DNA of 64,000 nt from Candidatus Rifleibacterium amylolyticum. Its GTDB lineage: Bacteria; Muiribacteriota; Ozemobacteria; Ozemobacterales; Ozemobacteraceae. Position numbers and translations under genes: made by a program. The notes under the pieces were generated by a model. It made no database searches, was not told the origin of the DNA, and saw only the letters and a list, made by a program, of their open reading frames with translations. Positions 46,776 to 56,341 of the stretch are shown piece after piece. Each line of letters opens with the position of its first letter. Position 1 is the first letter of the stretch. The DNA lies in the NCBI GenBank assembly GCA_009917695.1, contig JAACJG010000017.1, positions 90,087 to 154,086 on the forward strand, written 5' to 3'.

Positions 46776-48098
46776 ATGAAGAGATTTCCTGCGTTTCTGC
46801 TGATTTGCGTTCTTTTTGTTGCCAGCTTCTTCAATTCGACGGTTCTGTTTGCCCGCGATCTGTCAGCAGACGCGATGGAATACATCGAGGTTCGTAACGA
46901 AAGAAATGAACGTGTAAAGTTTTCCAGGCTGATCATGGGCACCGACCACCTCGCCCAGGAAGACTGGTATGGCCCGAACTCGCGCAAAATCACAGAAGAG
47001 AGCATCAATGCAGTACTCGACGAAGCTGCCCGCCTCGGCATCAACCTTTTCGATACTTCTCCGATCTATGTCGGCGATATCGAATACAAGCTTGGCAAGT
47101 GGATGCAGTCATACCGGCAGAAAAATCCCGGCAAAAAGATTTATACGCTCTCGAAAGGCGGCTTCCCATTCGATCTGTATTGGGCTAAAAAAGTGCCGGA
47201 AGGCGAAAATTCATATTGCCTGCTGGAAATGCTCAAAGCGAAAAACATAATGGCCGAAGGCTATGCCGCTCTGCCCAATGTGCCAACCGGCACTTACGCC
47301 AGCCGCCTGTTCGGCAGTAAAGAACAGATCATCGAGAGAGTTGGCGAAGAGCTCGGACACACGCGCAAAAACCTGATTGGCAACCCCACTGTTTACCTGA
47401 TGCACAGAGACGACGGCGATTTTATCAATTTCGAGCCGGTAAAACGCAGTCAGAACTCGGTTAAAACGATCATGGAAGCCCTCAGTTCGCAGAATATCCG
47501 CGAGAACTACATGTTTCTCGGCTGGTCAAACTGGAAACCGCACAGAATCACAAGATCAATGACGCTGGCAAAAAAGCAGTCGAATCTGGCCAGACCTGTC
47601 TTCAACAGCCCGTATTTTTCACTTTTTGAGATGTCGGAAAGGGCCATTCATGCTGGTGGCGTGCAGGTAACCCATGAAGATATGCAGGACGAGAACTTTT
47701 TGAAAGGCATCAAGATGATGCCTTATTCACCACTTGGCGGCGTCAGCATTCTCGACCGGCCTGAGCCCTGCTGGGAAAACGCTCGAAAAGTCGCCCGCAC
47801 GAAGTATGCTCAAGGCGATCCCTACTGGAAAAACGTCTACCACTCTATTTTCACCTGCGCCAACGAAGAGCGCTACAACCGGGTTGTCAGCTTTACCGAA
47901 GAGTTCAACAAAAAGCACAATACTGCATATACTGTCGATCAGATGGTCAACGCCTACGCGCTTGCCCACAAACGAACCGACTTTCTGGTAATCGGCCCGA
48001 TCACTGTCGCGCAGCTGCGCCGGACCGTCGGTTCGCTCAAGCTTGCCAGAATGCTTACCAAAGAAGATCTCGATTTTCTCTACTACGGCAAAGAGTAA
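46776..48098 (+). CDS. Exported aldo/keto reductase-family protein
   Basis: From ATG 46776 (AGGGAG upstream) the 440-residue protein starts with a Sec-type signal peptide (FPAFLLICVLFVASFFNSTVLFA). It has the aldo/keto reductase barrel: FSRLIMGTDHL, NLFDTSPIYVGDIEYKLGKW (Asp and Tyr of the active site), YTLSKGG (Lys), YLMHRDDG (His), MMPYSPLGG and VIGPITVAQLRRTVGSL (cofactor-binding end). NADPH is not normally available outside the cytoplasm, so the signal peptide is unexpected. The protein may be a non-catalytic relative, use another cofactor, or be lipid- or membrane-associated. It starts 37 bp after the PLD gene. Confidence 0.8.
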   Translation: MKRFPAFLLICVLFVASFFNSTVLFARDLSADAMEYIEVRNERNERVKFSRLIMGTDHLAQEDWYGPNSRKITEESINAVLDEAARLGINLFDTSPIYVGDIEYKLGKWMQSYRQKNPGKKIYTLSKGGFPFDLYWAKKVPEGENSYCLLEMLKAKNIMAEGYAALPNVPTGTYASRLFGSKEQIIERVGEELGHTRKNLIGNPTVYLMHRDDGDFINFEPVKRSQNSVKTIMEALSSQNIRENYMFLGWSNWKPHRITRSMTLAKKQSNLARPVFNSPYFSLFEMSERAIHAGGVQVTHEDMQDENFLKGIKMMPYSPLGGVSILDRPEPCWENARKVARTKYAQGDPYWKNVYHSIFTCANEERYNRVVSFTEEFNKKHNTAYTVDQMVNAYALAHKRTDFLVIGPITVAQLRRTVGSLKLARMLTKEDLDFLYYGKE

Positions 48099-48130
48099 TA
48101 AAGGCCGGTACATAACGGGTTGTGCACTAT

Positions 48131-48157
48131 GAAGGTGGCCTTCGCCTGGCCATCTTC
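48131..48157 (+). terminator. Hairpin after the aldo/keto reductase gene
   Basis: GAAGGTGGCC (48131-48140) pairs, with one mismatch, with GGCCATCTTC (48148-48157) around a TTCGCCT loop. It lacks a T run, so it is a weak terminator candidate or an RNA-stabilising hairpin. Confidence 0.4.
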
Positions 48158-48348
48158 TGCCTTGCCAGCAGGTATAAAAACAGCTCTGGAGGCTCGCCTT
48201 CGAAGCCTGTTGAATCTATGCAACCGGTATAGATTTTAATGGACAAAATAGAAATTCTAGAGCATTTTTAGTGAAAGCTTCACTATAATTTTCAAATATT
48301 AAACAAGATAAATATCAGAGAATAAGAGATCTTTTACAGGAGGGTTTT

Positions 48349-49419
48349 ATGAATCCATTCAGAGAGAAAAGTTTATGTATCGCTCTATTCATGCTTTTTC
48401 TATTCATCGCCGGTTTACTGCCAGCTGTTGCTGATGATTATACCGGCCCTGCAGGCCAGATTCCTCAGCAAGATATCGAAAACGATGAGTTGAATCAGCC
48501 ACCTGACCATAAACCGCAGGTGCCCGATCAAATGGGCCAGAAAGGGCAGGAGCTCGGCAAAAAAGACCAGGAGCTGAACCAGAAAGGTCCCAAGGGCCAG
48601 GAGATTGGCCAGAAAGGCAAGATGGGACAGGAGCTCGGTAAAAAAGACCAGAAGCCTGATCAGCAGTCACAGGAACAAAAGCTGAAGGCCGGAGATATAG
48701 GACTGCAGATTGCGAATGAAACAGACTTCGCCCTATCAGTGAGAGCATCTCTTGTCGATGCATCAGAGCGGGTAAACCTTACCAAAGCCAAATCAGTCAG
48801 TCTGGCAGCCCATTCCAGGGGAATGATCGCTCTTTCTCCCATGAATGCAGGAAAAGTCAGTCTTGCGCCCGTGAGTGCACAGTCAGAAGTCTCGAAAGAT
48901 TCAAAAATTCTGTTAACCATTAACAGAGGGAAAGAGACGAGAAGACTTGTTGTTGGCTATGCAAATAGTGCCGGAACAATAGTCCTGGGCAAAGATCTCT
49001 TTCCTGACGCTCAGGAGCAGCAGCATCCAAAGGAGCCGCAATCGAAAAATGAAGAAATCGAAAACAAGCAACAGAAAGAAGTTTCTTCAAGCAATGCACA
49101 GACGGTTTACATCATCAATCAGACCGGTATCCCGCTAACCTATGATGCAATACTTAAACCCACCAGTTTCGATCCTTTACAGGGCGAACTGAAACCGGGA
49201 GCAAACGCATTGAAGTTTTCATCCAAAAAAGCGTTACGGCCGATTTCAAAAGAGAAGATCGGCTTAACGATACAGATGAAGTACAATTTACCCGGTAGCC
49301 CGGCAGTAACCCTCAAAAAAGAAGCTCTCGACCTCGAATCGAATCCGACCGTAGTCATCAACAAAGCGATCATGGGCGAGCCAATAGACCAGGCTGAACC
49401 TATGAAAAAGTCAAATTGA
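48349..49419 (+). CDS. Secreted protein with low-complexity QKGQELGKK repeats
   Basis: AGGAGG precedes ATG 48349. A signal peptide (LCIALFMLFLFIAGLLPAVA) is followed by a Gln/Lys/Gly-rich region (residues ~55-105) built of short units such as QKGQELGKKDQEL. Two similar beta-rich domains come next (~115-215 and ~245-350, each starting IANETDFAL/IINQTGIPLTYDA). A TATAAT at 48284-48289, next to GTGAA-AGC-TTCAC, may be part of its promoter. No family is recognised. The repeat region is probably an unstructured surface linker. Confidence 0.7.
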   Translation: MNPFREKSLCIALFMLFLFIAGLLPAVADDYTGPAGQIPQQDIENDELNQPPDHKPQVPDQMGQKGQELGKKDQELNQKGPKGQEIGQKGKMGQELGKKDQKPDQQSQEQKLKAGDIGLQIANETDFALSVRASLVDASERVNLTKAKSVSLAAHSRGMIALSPMNAGKVSLAPVSAQSEVSKDSKILLTINRGKETRRLVVGYANSAGTIVLGKDLFPDAQEQQHPKEPQSKNEEIENKQQKEVSSSNAQTVYIINQTGIPLTYDAILKPTSFDPLQGELKPGANALKFSSKKALRPISKEKIGLTIQMKYNLPGSPAVTLKKEALDLESNPTVVINKAIMGEPIDQAEPMKKSN

Positions 49420-49425
49420 CGCCAT

Positions 49426-49467
49426 ACCGGGCTGAAGATTACCTTAAAAAGCAGTCTTCAGCCCGGT
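49426..49467 (+). terminator. Hairpin terminator candidate
   Basis: ACCGGGCTGAAGA (49426-49438) and TCTTCAGCCCGGT (49455-49467) form a perfect 13-pair stem with a 16-base loop, just after the stop at 49419. The T-run is poor, so it may act partly by stabilising the transcript. Confidence 0.7.
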
Positions 49468-49509
49468 TCAATAATATTCATTTTAAGAGGGGTTGCCGGG
49501 TAAGGAATC

Positions 49510-51006
49510 ATGAGATTGTTGCTTTTGCTGTTTTTGAGCGCTCTGATCTTTGCGCCTGTCACTACCGTTCAGTCCGCTGAAGAAGCGCGGATAATATCGC
49601 TGGCTGAGTGCGTTGCCCTGGCCATGCGCCAGAATACCGGAATCAAGCTGGCCTACATGGATCGCGTCGTTCAGAAATATTCTTTCACGACAACTGCGGA
49701 CTATACTTTCAAGCCTGACATAGACTGGCAGACGGCTTTGAGCCAGGCAGAGACGAAGCAGACTGTACCGGAGAGATCTTCTTCATTGAACCGGTCAATC
49801 TCATCAGCTCTGTATCTGCGCCAGAACCTGCCCACCGGCGGCGCTATCGGAATGCAATGGCAGCCATGGTCAAAAGACCTTAGCAGAAGCCACCAGCCGG
49901 GGTCTTCATCTGACATCAGCTCGCGCCAGGATTCCTGGCGGGTGAGCCTTTCGCAGCCACTTGGCAAGTTTGCCGGCGCCGAGATAGCGAATCTGTTTGT
50001 CAATCAGGCAAAATATCAGGAAAAACTCGATATCCTTCAACTTAAAGCAACGGTTATCAATACCGTCACTTCGGTTATCGGGGCTTATCGCCGGCTCCTG
50101 CAGGCTAAATGGGACGTCGATATCAACAAAGCTGCACTTGAACGCGCCAAAACCCTTCTCGAAACCAACAAAATTCTGATTCAGATGGGCAAAATGGCCG
50201 AGCAGGACATCATTCAGTCAGAATCTGATCTTGCCAATAAGGAGCTTGCTCTGGAAGTTGCAAAGAATGCCTTTGACCAGGCAAGACTGGCGCTGCTGCA
50301 ATTGCTCGATCTGAGCCGCGACCTCATGATCGAACCCGAAGATCGGATCGAAATCGTTCCCTTCAGCTTCACCGAAGAGCAGATATTTTCTCTGGCAAAA
50401 GAGAACCAGCCAGAATGGCTTTCAATGCTGATATATCTGGAACTGGCCCGTCTCGATCTGGTTCAGGCTCGCAGTGAGCAGAAACTCGACGTGGCGCTTT
50501 CCGGCTCGATCGGAACTGCCAACACCCGCGGCGATATCAACATGCATAATTCCGAAAAATCCTGGGAACTTGGCATTGTCATCGATGTCCCGATTTCAGG
50601 GCAGACAAGACGGGAAATAAAAGGCAATCTCCTCACTGCCCAGATCAACATGGATAAAGCGAACATCTCTCTGCAAAAGGCTCTTGGCGACCTGGCGATT
50701 GTCACCAGAGATCTTGTGCAGCGCACCAGAACCCTTGAAAAGCAGATTGAGCTCGCTGAAAGCGCGCGAACACTTTCTGAAAAGAAGCTCGAAGTTGAGC
50801 TTATCAAGCAGAAAGCAGGCAGAAGCACAAATTTTCAGATCGTCACCTATCAGGACGAATTGCGTTCCGCCAAAATAAACGAGTTGAACGCAAAAATTTC
50901 TTATCTTAATTCACTGAGTGAACTTGATAAGTTCATGGGAACAGTGCCGCTGACCTGGGGAATCGACCTGGCGTCTGCGCCTTTGCAAATTGACAACGAG
51001 AGATAA
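49510..51006 (+). CDS. TolC-family outer-membrane efflux protein
   Basis: The 498-residue protein has a signal peptide (LLLLLFLSALIFAPVTTVQS). Two OEP repeats of long helices follow (ISLAECVALAMRQNTGIKLAYM..., VINTVTSVIGAYRRLLQAKW, DIIQSESDLANKELALEVAKNA, LGDLAIVTRDLVQRTRTLEKQIELAES), typical of TolC. It forms the outer-membrane channel for the efflux pump encoded directly downstream; the adaptor gene begins two bases after its stop. Confidence 0.9.
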   Translation: MRLLLLLFLSALIFAPVTTVQSAEEARIISLAECVALAMRQNTGIKLAYMDRVVQKYSFTTTADYTFKPDIDWQTALSQAETKQTVPERSSSLNRSISSALYLRQNLPTGGAIGMQWQPWSKDLSRSHQPGSSSDISSRQDSWRVSLSQPLGKFAGAEIANLFVNQAKYQEKLDILQLKATVINTVTSVIGAYRRLLQAKWDVDINKAALERAKTLLETNKILIQMGKMAEQDIIQSESDLANKELALEVAKNAFDQARLALLQLLDLSRDLMIEPEDRIEIVPFSFTEEQIFSLAKENQPEWLSMLIYLELARLDLVQARSEQKLDVALSGSIGTANTRGDINMHNSEKSWELGIVIDVPISGQTRREIKGNLLTAQINMDKANISLQKALGDLAIVTRDLVQRTRTLEKQIELAESARTLSEKKLEVELIKQKAGRSTNFQIVTYQDELRSAKINELNAKISYLNSLSELDKFMGTVPLTWGIDLASAPLQIDNER

Positions 51007-51008
51007 CG

Positions 51009-53069
51009 ATGAAAGAGGAAAACAGCTCAAATTCAAACGCCGTACAGGACCTGCAGAATCTGGCACAGATCGGGCTTGCACTTTCGCACGAACATCAGCT
51101 TGGCTCTCTTCTCGAAATGATCGTGAATGCCGCCAGGTCGATGACCAATGCCGACGCAGGAACTCTGTATATTCTCGACTCCGAACTCAGATCTCTGCGT
51201 TTCTGCATCATGCAGAATGAAACGACCAGAACGAAGATCAACGCCGTAGACAATCCCGATGCGCCTATTCCCGAACCGGTTCCGCTCTATGTTAACGGCG
51301 CGCCCAACAATGCCAATGTTTCGTCTTATGTCGCCTTGACCGGCGAGCCGGTCAAGATTTCCGATGTTTATTCAGCGCAGGGCTTCAATTTTTCCGGCGT
51401 CAAGCATTACGACACGGTTTCCGGCTATCGCTCGCAATCTATGCTGGTGATTCCGATGCGCGATCACAATGACGATATCATCGGTATTCTACAGCTGCTG
51501 AACTCTAAAAGCGCGGGAACCGGCAAAGTGACGGATTTTTCTGAGCGCCACGAAGTGCTGGTCTCGTCACTAGCCTCTCAGGCCGCAGTCAGTATCACCA
51601 ACCGCCGCCTTCTGTCCGGCATGGAAAAAGACCTCGAAGAAATCAGAAGACTTCGCCAGGCCGAAGAAGAGCTCGGCGACAAGCTGAGAAAAGCCTATCT
51701 CAAAACCGAAGAGACAAACGCAGAACTCAAGGCGGCAATGGCGCAGACCAGCGCGGTAAGAAAAATATGGATGTTTTTTGTGCTCTGTCTGATACTCGCC
51801 GGCGCCACATGGCAGGCATTCGCTGCCGGCAATCTCGGGACAATTCTTGCAACGACAGAAGACACACGTGAGTATGCAGTAGACAATGGCTCGATCGCCA
51901 CGATAAAAGTCGCGAATTCACCGGTTTCTGCGAATCTTTCGTTTGTCGGGCAGATAGAACCACTCAGTCAGAAGGTTTATCTCAGCCCATTCAGCGGCAA
52001 AGTCATCGAAAAACATTATATTGAAGGGCAGCTGATCAAGGCTGGCGAACCGCTGCTGGAGCTCGACACCAGCGAAATCGGCATCAAGGTTCGTCAGGCG
52101 CGTTCCAACTTGATCAGAGCGCAAAAAGATCATACTCAGATCAAAGAATGGGCAGGTGGCCCGCGGGTAAGCCAGGCCAGGCTGAATCAGGCAAGGCAGA
52201 ATGCGATTCTCGACAGCCTGAAAAGAAAACTCGATGAAGCCGTGATTTTGTTCGACAAGGGTATTATTCCAAAGGTCGAGCTCGAATCTTCGCAGGAGGC
52301 GTTCGAAAATCAGAAGATAAACGCGCAGGCAGCCGAAGATGAGGTGAAGAGTCTGCTGGCGCTCGGCAGCCGCGACCAGTTGCTGATCGCAAGCATGGAA
52401 CTGCAGAACGCCCAGGCTGAACTCGATGAACTCGAAGCACAGCTGGCAAAAGCCACGATAACTGCCGAGGAAGACGGTATCATCCTGCTGCCTGCTTCAG
52501 AAGAGCAAAGACAGCAGGAACTCAAGTCAATTGAAGTCGGAACCAAAGTTCAACAGGGCGAAACGCTTGTTGTAATCGGCGATCTTTCTGGTTTGACCAT
52601 TCGCACCAAGGTAGACGAAGTCAGCATCTCGAAACTTTCTCTGAACCAGCTGGTGCAGGTTACCAGCGATGCTTTCCCGGGTATCATTCTCGATGGCTGG
52701 ATTTCAGCAATCGCATGTCAGGCTCTTGGCAGCGCTTCCGGGCGGTCATCGGGCGGCAAACCGCCAGTGTTTGACGTGACGGTTACTGTCGATGAACTCT
52801 CGCCCGAACAGCAGAGCAAGATAAGAATGGGCATGTCAGCTATTCTCAACGTGACTGTTTACGATAACCCCGCCGCTCTGGTAGTGCCGATTTCGGCGGT
52901 CGAATCGGGTTATGGCTACGCGCAGGTATATAGAAAGAACCCACAGACGCTCACCTTCGAAAAGGTTCCGATAACAGCTGGTATAACCACTCTTGAGCAG
53001 GTTGAGATACTTTCAGGCCTGGCTCTCGATGATGAAGTTGCCCTGTTTCCCGACGAGGTGATGAAATGA
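51009..53069 (+). CDS. GAF-domain/MacA-type fusion: sensor plus periplasmic efflux adaptor
   Basis: This 686-residue protein joins two normally separate modules. Residues ~15-205 form a GAF domain (LAQIGLALSHEHQLGSLLEM, NADAGTLYILDSELRSL, SMLVIPMRDHNDDIIGILQL) that would lie in the cytoplasm. A coiled coil (~205-245) leads to one membrane helix (~251-272, IWMFFVLCLILAGATWQAFA). The rest is an HlyD/MacA-type adaptor: a lipoyl half-motif (LSPFSGKVIEKHYIEGQLIKAG), a long helical hairpin (~365-470), and beta-barrel and membrane-proximal domains. It is in an operon with tolC-like and macB-like genes. GAF domains bind small ligands, so ligand-gated pump assembly or activity is a reasonable inference. 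Confidence 0.9.
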   Translation: MKEENSSNSNAVQDLQNLAQIGLALSHEHQLGSLLEMIVNAARSMTNADAGTLYILDSELRSLRFCIMQNETTRTKINAVDNPDAPIPEPVPLYVNGAPNNANVSSYVALTGEPVKISDVYSAQGFNFSGVKHYDTVSGYRSQSMLVIPMRDHNDDIIGILQLLNSKSAGTGKVTDFSERHEVLVSSLASQAAVSITNRRLLSGMEKDLEEIRRLRQAEEELGDKLRKAYLKTEETNAELKAAMAQTSAVRKIWMFFVLCLILAGATWQAFAAGNLGTILATTEDTREYAVDNGSIATIKVANSPVSANLSFVGQIEPLSQKVYLSPFSGKVIEKHYIEGQLIKAGEPLLELDTSEIGIKVRQARSNLIRAQKDHTQIKEWAGGPRVSQARLNQARQNAILDSLKRKLDEAVILFDKGIIPKVELESSQEAFENQKINAQAAEDEVKSLLALGSRDQLLIASMELQNAQAELDELEAQLAKATITAEEDGIILLPASEEQRQQELKSIEVGTKVQQGETLVVIGDLSGLTIRTKVDEVSISKLSLNQLVQVTSDAFPGIILDGWISAIACQALGSASGRSSGGKPPVFDVTVTVDELSPEQQSKIRMGMSAILNVTVYDNPAALVVPISAVESGYGYAQVYRKNPQTLTFEKVPITAGITTLEQVEILSGLALDDEVALFPDEVMK

Positions 53070-53776
53070 CAGCAGAAACCCGAGCCACGCCAGTTATAGA
53101 GCTGAAGGGCATAAAAAAAACCTTTCGGGTCGGCGTTCTCGACCTGCCGATTCTCAAGGGCATCGATCTCAGCATTAACAAGGGCGAGATGACGGCGATT
53201 ACCGGCACTTCCGGCGGCGGCAAAAGCACTCTGATGAACATCATCGGCCTTCTCGACGAACCCACCGCCGGAGCCTATTCTTTCGAAGGCAGAGAAGTCA
53301 TAAACCTCGATGACGACGAATTATCGAGCATAAGAAACAAAAAGATCGGCTTTGTCTTTCAGCAGTTCAATCTGCTGCCCCGCCTGTCGGCAGCGGAAAA
53401 TGTCGCCATGCCGCTTCTCTACCGCGGCGAGTCGATCGGAAAAAGCGATGCGACAGCGCGAACTTTTCTCGAAAAAGTCGGAATGGGCGACCGGGCCGAC
53501 CATAACCCGATGGAGCTTTCCGGTGGCCAGCAGCAGCGGGTGGCAATTGCCAGAGCCCTGGCCGGCAACCCTTCGATCATACTCGCCGACGAGCCCACCG
53601 GCGCCCTCGACACAAAAGTCGGTCAGGAAATCATGGACCTGTTTCTGCGCCTCAACAAAGAAGACGGCATAACCATCGTCATGATCACGCATGACCCGAG
53701 AATAGCGGCGCAGTGCCCGAAGAGATTCAACATCTGCGACGGCCTGATTAAAAGCGAATCCGAGGCGGTTTCATGA
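53066..53776 (+). CDS. MacB/LolD-type ABC transporter ATPase
   Basis: The 236-residue ATPase has Walker [11 protein letters not shown]-loop [14 protein letters not shown], signature [16 protein letters not shown] and Walker [13 protein letters not shown], all in the pattern of MacB/LolD-type transporters. It powers the permease encoded next. Its ATG overlaps the adaptor stop (ATGA at 53066), and its stop overlaps the permease start, so the three are translated together. Confidence 0.93.
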   Translation: MTAETRATPVIELKGIKKTFRVGVLDLPILKGIDLSINKGEMTAITGTSGGGKSTLMNIIGLLDEPTAGAYSFEGREVINLDDDELSSIRNKKIGFVFQQFNLLPRLSAAENVAMPLLYRGESIGKSDATARTFLEKVGMGDRADHNPMELSGGQQQRVAIARALAGNPSIILADEPTGALDTKVGQEIMDLFLRLNKEDGITIVMITHDPRIAAQCPKRFNICDGLIKSESEAVS

Positions 53777-54957
53777 AGCTGTATCTCTATTTTCGCGAGG
53801 CAACCCGAAGCCTGCTGTCGTCCCTGCAAAGAACCTTTCTGGCTTTGCTGGGCATTTCGATCGGCATCGCTTCGGTCATTGCGATGGTATCTATCGGCGA
53901 AATCGTCAAAGAGGAGGCGCTGCGACAGTTTCAGGAACTGGGCACCGACTTTCTCGTGATATCGAACATCGCCGACGAAACAAAGACCGGCACCGGTATC
54001 ATTCCGCTCAGGTCGACAGTTTCAATTCCGCGCGCCTGCCCTTCTCTGCGCGAATTTGCCCCCTATGCCGTCACTTTTTCCACGGTGATCTGCTCAGGCA
54101 AATCCTGGGGCAGCTCGGTGCTTGGCGTGACCGGCAATTTTCATGCGGTAAACAAGCTGACGATCGACAAAGGCCGGCCATTATCAGAGATCGATCAGGA
54201 AATGAAAAACTGCGTGATCGGCGAACGGATCGCTGAGCAGATGCGGCAGATCGGCATCAGCAACATGATTGGTTCGAAACTGCTGATTTTCGACCATCTG
54301 TTTACCATAGTCGGCGTCGTCAAACAGGCTTCTGAAAACTCTCTGCGCCCCCAGGAAATCAACGATGGCGTGATGATTCCGTATCTGACGCTCAAACGTA
54401 TTACCGGTAACGATCAGGTCACCGGTATCGTCGGCCGCCTGAAAAAGAATGTCAATGTTTCAGCTGCGGTCGAACAGATTCAGGGGATTTTCGATCAGAT
54501 TGTCAAAGAACGAAAACCTTATATTCAGACCGCGAGCGAGCTGATCGGGCAGATGAACAAGCAGATGAATCTGCTGACCCTGTTTCTTGGTATCGTTGGC
54601 TGCATCGCGCTCGTCGTCGGCGGCGTCGGCGTCATGAACGTCATGCTGGTCTCAGTTGCCGAAAGGCGTCGCGAAATCGGCATCAGAAGAGCGCTCGGCG
54701 CCAGACGCCGCGACATTCAGGGGCAGTTCATCGTCGAAGCTTTTCTGCTCTGCCTGTTTGGCGGCCTGGCCGGCATCGCTCTCGGCATCGGCGGCGCTTA
54801 CGGCATCTCACGCTTTCAGCAATGGCATTTTTTCATTTCCCAGACCCCGATTCTCCTCGGATTCGGCGTTTCAGCCATGGTCGGCCTGTTCTTCGGCTTC
54901 TACCCCGCCTGGCAGGCCTCAAAACTCCGCCCAATCGAAGCCCTGCGCGCCAACTGA
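53773..54957 (+). CDS. MacB-type ABC transporter permease
   Basis: The 394-residue protein has one N-terminal membrane helix (~18-40, RTFLALLGISIGIASVIAMV), a periplasmic MacB_PCD domain (~45-265) and the C-terminal FtsX/MacB core of three helices. The core includes GIVGCIALVVGGVGVMNVML and the ERRREIGIRRALGARR coupling motif. The ATPase is encoded separately upstream, unlike one-piece E. coli MacB. With TolC and the GAF-adaptor it makes a tripartite pump that may export peptides, lipopeptides or macrolide-like compounds. Confidence 0.93.
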   Translation: MKLYLYFREATRSLLSSLQRTFLALLGISIGIASVIAMVSIGEIVKEEALRQFQELGTDFLVISNIADETKTGTGIIPLRSTVSIPRACPSLREFAPYAVTFSTVICSGKSWGSSVLGVTGNFHAVNKLTIDKGRPLSEIDQEMKNCVIGERIAEQMRQIGISNMIGSKLLIFDHLFTIVGVVKQASENSLRPQEINDGVMIPYLTLKRITGNDQVTGIVGRLKKNVNVSAAVEQIQGIFDQIVKERKPYIQTASELIGQMNKQMNLLTLFLGIVGCIALVVGGVGVMNVMLVSVAERRREIGIRRALGARRRDIQGQFIVEAFLLCLFGGLAGIALGIGGAYGISRFQQWHFFISQTPILLGFGVSAMVGLFFGFYPAWQASKLRPIEALRAN

Positions 54958-55009
54958 CCCCACCCAGCCGGCAATTTCCCCAAAAATCAGCTGGAAATGG
55001 CCAAAACTA

Positions 55010-55378
55010 TTACCGGTCTGCAGTTTTTTTCTGCTGCCGCTTGAGCAGAAAAACATCTATGAATGAATAAACAAAGGCGACAGCAGCAAGTGCAAGCCAG
55101 AAAGCAATTCCTGACGAATTAAAACTGGCATCAAAAGCATCGTCATTGGCGATATCCAGGGCCGCGTCAATCTGGCTGCTCAATGACGAAGCATAGCTCC
55201 AGCCAGCCATGAGAACGCTGAAAACAACCACTGCCATGATCAACGCACCGCGCTTTTTGCCGCCCAGTTGCCAGCTGCCGAGTCCTGGCAGAAAAAAGTT
55301 GGCCAGCAGCACAGCTTCAATCTTGGGTTCGGAGGCCGTGCTTTTGGAGGGACTGGTTGTCTTACATTGTTTTTGCAA
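55010..55378 (-). CDS. Small membrane protein
   Basis: The 122-residue protein has a Ser/Lys-rich N-terminus. Membrane segments follow near residues 22-38 (LLANFFLPGLGSWQLGG) and 45-64, with another near 93-112. The N-terminal pattern PGLGxWxLGxxxRGxLI is common in small multi-pass proteins of the TM2-like and related groups, but the match is weak. It is convergent with the macB-like gene, with about 50 bp between them. Confidence 0.6.
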   Translation of the reverse strand: MQKQCKTTSPSKSTASEPKIEAVLLANFFLPGLGSWQLGGKKRGALIMAVVVFSVLMAGWSYASSLSSQIDAALDIANDDAFDASFNSSGIAFWLALAAVAFVYSFIDVFLLKRQQKKTADR

Positions 55379-55424
55379 AATTGCTTTCCTTCATCTGACG
55401 AGAAATCATGGAATTGATTCTGAA

Positions 55425-55453
55425 TTGAAACTATAGCAGTATGAGAGTAAAAT
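55425..55453 (+). promoter_or_regulatory. sigma70-like promoter of the Sel1-repeat gene
   Basis: TTGAAA (55425-55430), 17 bp and TAAAAT (55448-55453) give a near-consensus promoter. The start point would be about 35 bp ahead of ATG 55494. Confidence 0.55.
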
Positions 55454-55493
55454 GAGAAGCAGACAGAAAAATTTTCCCATTAGAGAGTAATCT

Positions 55494-56156
55494 ATGCTTA
55501 GAAATCTGCTGATATTTGTTTTTGTTGTATTTTTTTCGTTCTCGCTGATTGCCGAAGAATCAACAGACTCCAATGCTGACGCCGAAGCCGCGGCGTTGAT
55601 AGAAAAGGCACAAGAAGGCGATCCTGCAGCATGCTACCAGGTCGGGGTCATGGCGATGCAGTCTGGCATGCCCGATAAAGCCAAAGAAATACTCGAAAGA
55701 GGTGCCAGCAATGGTGGCTGTGAATGCATGGCTGCTCTGGGTCAGGGCTATGAAAAAGGCATGTTTGGTGAAGTAGATTTTAAAAAAGCATTTGATTATT
55801 ATCAGGCCGCGGCCGGCAAAGATTTTGGCCCGGCAATGCTAAAGCTTGGCAACATGTATCGCGAAGGCAACGGAGTCGCTCAGGATTATAAAATGGCCGG
55901 ACGCTGGTCAATGAAAGCTGCCAAAGCCGGTGTCAGGCAAGCCTGCATCAATCTTGGGCTTCATTATATGATGGGCTGGGGAGTCGAGAAAAACTTGCCC
56001 AAAGCCTACGCTTTCTACTATATCGGCGGGGTTGAGTCAGAACCGGCAAAGCTACAGGCATTGCAGATATGGGGTCAGCTTAGTGTTGAAGAACGCCTCA
56101 AAGGAGAACAATTCATGATGGGCTGGGAAGAAATATTCCCGCCAGCTGGCAAATAG
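55494..56156 (+). CDS. Secreted Sel1-like repeat protein
   Basis: The 220-residue protein has a signal peptide (LLIFVFVVFFSFSLIA). About four Sel1-type TPR units follow, visible as DPAACYQVGVMAMQSG, GCECMAALGQGYEKGM, FGPAMLKLGNMYREGNGV and VRQACINLGLHYMMGWGV. Sel1 repeats mediate protein contacts. It ends in TAG, which shows that TAG is a normal stop in this organism. It has its own promoter at 55425. Confidence 0.82.
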   Translation: MLRNLLIFVFVVFFSFSLIAEESTDSNADAEAAALIEKAQEGDPAACYQVGVMAMQSGMPDKAKEILERGASNGGCECMAALGQGYEKGMFGEVDFKKAFDYYQAAAGKDFGPAMLKLGNMYREGNGVAQDYKMAGRWSMKAAKAGVRQACINLGLHYMMGWGVEKNLPKAYAFYYIGGVESEPAKLQALQIWGQLSVEERLKGEQFMMGWEEIFPPAGK

Positions 56157-56164
56157 ATGGGTAA

Positions 56165-56341
56165 TCAGCTGTTAAATTTTATGCCGACGCCGGAGACAGG
56201 CAAAGTAATTAGATCAAAGAGCCTTCCGGCAATTCGGCTGAGCACAAAAACAATCACAAGCCCCAGCAGAACGGCAACGGCGCCAATAGAAAGACAACCC
56301 ATCAGAAAGGTAGACTCGAAGATTTGAAGAAAATTTGCCAT
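56165..56341 (-). CDS. Possible 58-residue membrane peptide
   Basis: The frame from ATG 56341 encodes a helix-rich peptide (MANFLQIFESTFLMGCLSIG, then AVAVLLGLVIVFVLSRIAG), with one strong membrane segment and a plausible tail. No ribosome site is visible, and the first 18 bases overlap the start of the gene on the other strand. It may be a real small membrane protein or chance. Confidence 0.28.
   Translation of the reverse strand: MANFLQIFESTFLMGCLSIGAVAVLLGLVIVFVLSRIAGRLFDLITLPVSGVGIKFNS

Noticed and set aside
53352..53672. Frames inside the ABC ATPase gene in other phases
   Set aside because: They are shadows of a gene with all ABC motifs in order.
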